The notes under the pieces are model-generated. The model saw nothing but the letters and a program-made list of their open reading frames with translations, ran no database searches and had not been told where the DNA came from. A stretch of DNA of 64,000 bases from Streptomyces griseiscabiei (GTDB taxonomy: Bacteria > Actinomycetota > Actinomycetes > Streptomycetales > Streptomycetaceae), in NCBI RefSeq assembly GCF_020010925.1, contig NZ_JAGJBZ010000002.1, positions 3,100,001-3,164,000 of the forward strand. The letters are read 5' to 3'. Shown piece after piece: positions 61,331-64,000 of the stretch. Within the stretch, counting starts at the first letter, position 1; each line of letters opens with the position of its first letter. The translations under genes and the position numbers were made by a program.

Positions 61331-64000
61331 TCAGGTGGGGCCGGCGCAGGGCGGGTCGTACGGGAGGCCGGGGAAGTGACGGGTCCACTGGGCCGGGGTG
61401 AGGGGGGTACGGACGTGGGCGCAGGCGCGGGTCCGGGCGGTGGTGGGGTCGGTGGGCCAGATCTCGATGGTGTGGTCGTTGCTCAGGGTGACGACGGCGT
61501 CGTGCGCGGCGAGGGGCAGGGCGGCCGCGAGGCCTCCTGAGAGGCCGGTGAGGGTGGCCCGGCCGGTGGGGCGGGAGCCGTCGCCCGTGTCCCAGAGGCG
61601 GGCCGTGCCGTCGAGGGCTGCGGTGACGGCGAGACGGCCGCCGGGCGCGAACTCCACCGAGGTGATCACATCGGTGTGGCCCTGGAGCCGGCCCAGGCGC
61701 CGGGGACGGTGTGGTTCGGAGACGTCCCACAGCAGCGCGGTGTGGTCGTCGCTGCCGGAGAGCAGGGTGCGGCCGTCCCGGCTGTGGGCGAGGGCGTCGA
61801 CGAAGTTGTCGTGGCCTTCGAGGACGGCGACCGTGGACACGTCGCGTGGATCGGTGACGTCCCACAGGCGGACGGTGCGGTCGTCGGAGCCGGAGGCCAG
61901 GAGGGTGCCGTCGGGGCTGAAGAGGACCGGTTTGACGTTCAGGGTGTGGCCGGTCAGGGAGTTCAGCAGCCGGGGCCGGGCCCGGTCGGCGATGTTCCAC
62001 AGCCGGACGGTGTGGTCGTAGCCGCCGGTGGCGAGGGTGCGGCCGTCCGGGCTCAGGGCCAGGGAGAAGACGATGCCGGTGTGACGGGTCGGGGTGGTGG
62101 ACAGCACCCGCGGGCGTCCGGGGTCGGACACGTCCCAGAGCCGGATCTCGCCGTCCCGGCTGACCCCGGCCAGTGTCTCGCCGCCGGGACCGAAGGCCAG
62201 GGCGTAGAAGCTGTCGGGGTGGCGGCGGTTCTCGCCCAGCGGGGCGGGGCGCCGGGGGTCGGTCGGGTTCCACAGCTTGAGGCTGCCGTCGTCGCAGGCG
62301 GTGGCCAGCGTACGGCCGTCGGGGCTGACGGCGAGGGCGTGGACGTACCGGGTCAGTGTGCGCGGGGCGACGCTGAGCAGGGCGTCGCGCGTGACCGGGC
62401 CGGGGTCCAGCCGGTGTGCGGCCAGGGCCAGTTGGGCGGCGAGGGAGCGGTCCCGGGTGCGCAGGGCCGTCGAGGCGTCGGCGGCCTTGAGGGCGAGGGC
62501 GTGGTTGCGCTGCGCGGTGACGGTCCGCTCGGAGCGCACCGCGAAACCGACGGCCGTCGTGGCGCAGACGAGCAGGGCGACGAGGGCCGCGACGAGGCGG
62601 CGCAGCCGGCGGATGTGGTGGCGGGCGCGCAGCGCCTCGGCCCGTTCCGCGGTCTCGCAGGCGTCGAGGAAGGCGCGTTCCCGGGCGGTGAGCACCTCGT
62701 CGGGCAGCTCCTTCGCGGCGGCCAGACGCAGACCGCGGTAGAGGGTGTCGGGATCGCGGTCCAGGGATTCCCAGACGGCGGTGGCCTCGGTGAGCGCCCG
62801 GTGCAGCCGCAGCCGGTCCCGGTCCTCGTTCAGCCAGCGGCCCAGCCTGGGCCAGCAGCGGATGAGCGCCTCGTGGGTGATCTCCACATGGTCGCGGTCG
62901 ACGGTCAGCAGACGGGCCCGGGTGGCCTGTTCGAGGACGAACGCGGTATCACCGGTGCCGTCGGTGCCGTCGGTGCCGTCGGTGCCGTCGAGTTCACGGC
63001 GGGGCACGCGGCGCTTGGTGTCCTCGGTGCCGTCGCCCAGGGCGACGAGCCGCAGGAAGAGCCGGCGGGTGAGGGTCCGCTGGGTGTCGCTGAGCCCGGT
63101 GTGGAAGGCTTCCGCGGTCTGGGCGAGGGCACCTTCGAAGCCGCCCGCCGCCTGGAACCCGGCGAGGGTGAGGGCGTTGCCGCGCCGGCGGTGCCAGGTC
63201 TCCAGGAGCGCGTGCGACAGCAGGGGCAGTGCGCCGGGGCGGCCGTGGGCGTCGGCGACGAGGGTGGCGAGCAGCGCGCCCTCGACGGTCAGCCGGGCGC
63301 GGGCGGCGGGCCGCACGATCGCCGCCCGCAGCTCGTCCAGGGTCATCGGGCCGACCGGGAGATGGGCGTCCGCCAGGGCGTCGACCAGGGCGGGAAGCCG
63401 GGTGCAGTGCGTGTAGAAGTCCGACCGCACCGCCAGCGCCACCCGGCAGCGGCTGTCAGGGGTGCGCGCGGCGTGCAGGAGGGCGGCGACGAAGGCGTCA
63501 CGTTCCCCCGCGTCGGGGCAGAGCGTGAACACCTCCTCGAACTGGTCCACGACGATGATGAGTTCGGCCTCGGGGTCCGGTGCGGCGGCCAGGATCTGGC
63601 GCACCAGCCGGTGCAGGGCGCGCGGCTCCGACGCGAGTTCGGCACGCACCGATCCCGGCGTGAGACGGGCGCGGGCCGCCAACTGGATCGCGCATTCCTC
63701 CAAAGGGTGTGCGCCGGGCGTGAGAATCAGCGCGGGTGTTCCGGGAAAGCGCGGAAGCACTCCGGCGCGCAGCACGGAGGATTTCCCGGATCCCGAGGCC
63801 CCGAACAGAACAAGGAATCTTTTCCTCTTCAGGTGTTCGACCAGCCGGTCCGTGAGTCTCTCGCGACCGAAGAACGTGTCGGCGTCCGACTGCCGGAAAG
63901 AGGCCAGACCCGCATAGGGCGCGGAAGCCGTGCCGGCGTCCTCGACGCCACGGACCGTCCCGGCGCTCTCGACGCCACGGACCGTCCCGGCGGCGCATTC
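61331..64000 (-). CDS. nSTAND1-type NTPase with C-terminal WD40 propeller (N-terminus outside window)
   Basis: At least 890 codons, continuing past 64000. Order in the protein: a 27-bp-repeat-encoded linker, PYAGLASFRQSDADTFFGRE (the entry motif of nSTAND1), Walker A GASGSGKSS, Walker B-like LIIVVDQFEEVFTLC, the winged-helix region with HEALIRCWPRLGRWLNED, a single membrane span (about LVAALVALLVCATTAVGFAV), and seven WD40 blades with DGRTLAT...VRLWD motifs. Such STAND proteins are nucleotide switches; the propeller is the ligand sensor. The effector domain normally lies N-terminal and is cut off here. Confidence 0.88.
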   Translation of the reverse strand, partial: ECAAGTVRGVESAGTVRGVEDAGTASAPYAGLASFRQSDADTFFGRERLTDRLVEHLKRKRFLVLFGASGSGKSSVLRAGVLPRFPGTPALILTPGAHPLEECAIQLAARARLTPGSVRAELASEPRALHRLVRQILAAAPDPEAELIIVVDQFEEVFTLCPDAGERDAFVAALLHAARTPDSRCRVALAVRSDFYTHCTRLPALVDALADAHLPVGPMTLDELRAAIVRPAARARLTVEGALLATLVADAHGRPGALPLLSHALLETWHRRRGNALTLAGFQAAGGFEGALAQTAEAFHTGLSDTQRTLTRRLFLRLVALGDGTEDTKRRVPRRELDGTDGTDGTDGTGDTAFVLEQATRARLLTVDRDHVEITHEALIRCWPRLGRWLNEDRDRLRLHRALTEATAVWESLDRDPDTLYRGLRLAAAKELPDEVLTARERAFLDACETAERAEALRARHHIRRLRRLVAALVALLVCATTAVGFAVRSERTVTAQRNHALALKAADASTALRTRDRSLAAQLALAAHRLDPGPVTRDALLSVAPRTLTRYVHALAVSPDGRTLATACDDGSLKLWNPTDPRRPAPLGENRRHPDSFYALAFGPGGETLAGVSRDGEIRLWDVSDPGRPRVLSTTPTRHTGIVFSLALSPDGRTLATGGYDHTVRLWNIADRARPRLLNSLTGHTLNVKPVLFSPDGTLLASGSDDRTVRLWDVTDPRDVSTVAVLEGHDNFVDALAHSRDGRTLLSGSDDHTALLWDVSEPHRPRRLGRLQGHTDVITSVEFAPGGRLAVTAALDGTARLWDTGDGSRPTGRATLTGLSGGLAAALPLAAHDAVVTLSNDHTIEIWPTDPTTARTRACAHVRTPLTPAQWTRHFPGLPYDPPCAGPT
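62955..62990 (-). repeat. 9-bp coding minisatellite in the nSTAND-WD40 gene
   Basis: Four exact copies of GTGCCGTCG encode a TDG-type tripeptide repeat in a surface loop between the winged helix and the following helix. The unit preserves frame, so copy number may vary between strains. Confidence 0.85.
63941..63994 (-). repeat. 27-bp tandem repeat in the nSTAND N-terminal linker
   Basis: Two copies (63941-63967 and 63968-63994) of a 27-bp unit encode GTVRGVE-x-A on the minus strand. More copies may follow beyond the window edge. Confidence 0.8.

Overview
The window reads as a chromosomal segment of a Streptomyces or a close actinobacterial relative. The evidence is very high GC with strong third-position GC bias, many GTG starts, ATGA/GTGA translational coupling, a chaplin, a spore-associated-protein-like exoprotein, a FemX-type peptidoglycan enzyme, SpoIIE/HATPase/STAS regulators and a group 1h (actinobacterial) [NiFe]-hydrogenase cluster. 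No rRNA, tRNA, CRISPR array, intact transposase or prophage was seen. Both window edges cut genes (a minus-strand kinase on the left, a minus-strand nSTAND-WD40 protein on the right).

Layout. (1) 1-8654: a catabolic locus. A partial four-carbon-acid-sugar kinase (DUF1537) diverges from a tightly packed operon: family-5 binding protein, two Opp-type permeases, two ATPases, aldo/keto reductase, HpcH/HpaI aldolase and a cytoplasmic sialidase-like propeller. Palindromic operator candidates lie in the shared promoter region. (2) 8790-10980: ADP-ribosylglycohydrolase and an MFS exporter, convergent. (3) 11120-14851: molybdate importer modABC, divergent from a small molybdopterin-binding oxidoreductase, whose stop codon abuts a 200-bp MITE-like element. 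(4) 15044-17222: spore-associated-protein-like exoprotein, stand-alone OLD-type TOPRIM protein, and a DUF6400/zinc-ribbon pair.

(5) 17366-32461: a complete high-affinity hydrogenase locus: hoxX, hhyS, hhyL, a NifU-like protein, DUF5947, DUF6084, a 486-residue protein of unknown function, a maturation protease, a DUF6893 microprotein, then hypA-B-F-C-D-E. The structural subunits lack export signals and membrane anchors. HypABCDEF, HoxX and the protease together can build and insert the NiFe(CN)2CO centre. The block 22170-25469 is conserved but functionally undescribed and is the best candidate here for new biology.

(6) 32501-34083: an ECF sigma factor with its YCII/DGPF partner, followed by 765 bp without a convincing gene but with several palindromes and an orphan intrinsic terminator. 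(7) 34849-44514: signalling. A 1422-residue cytosolic hybrid kinase with six 92-residue HAMP-type repeats is translationally coupled to an ANTAR-GAF-PAS-SpoIIE phosphatase. FemX follows, then a HATPase / STAS / MEDS-HATPase trio. (8) 44565-51759: a GntR/FCD regulator divergent from glyA-soxB-D-A-G, which converts sarcosine to glycine and then serine using tetrahydrofolate. (9) 51901-64000: lipoprotein, FAD oxidoreductase with an upstream palindrome, repeat-rich membrane protein, short chaplin, Tat-exported propeller, PPOX-type oxidoreductase, DUF5995 protein and the partial nSTAND-WD40 protein.

Functions are assigned from motifs and neighbourhood only; no database search was run. Start codons were chosen from ribosome-binding sites and overlaps, and differ from the longest open frame in many places.
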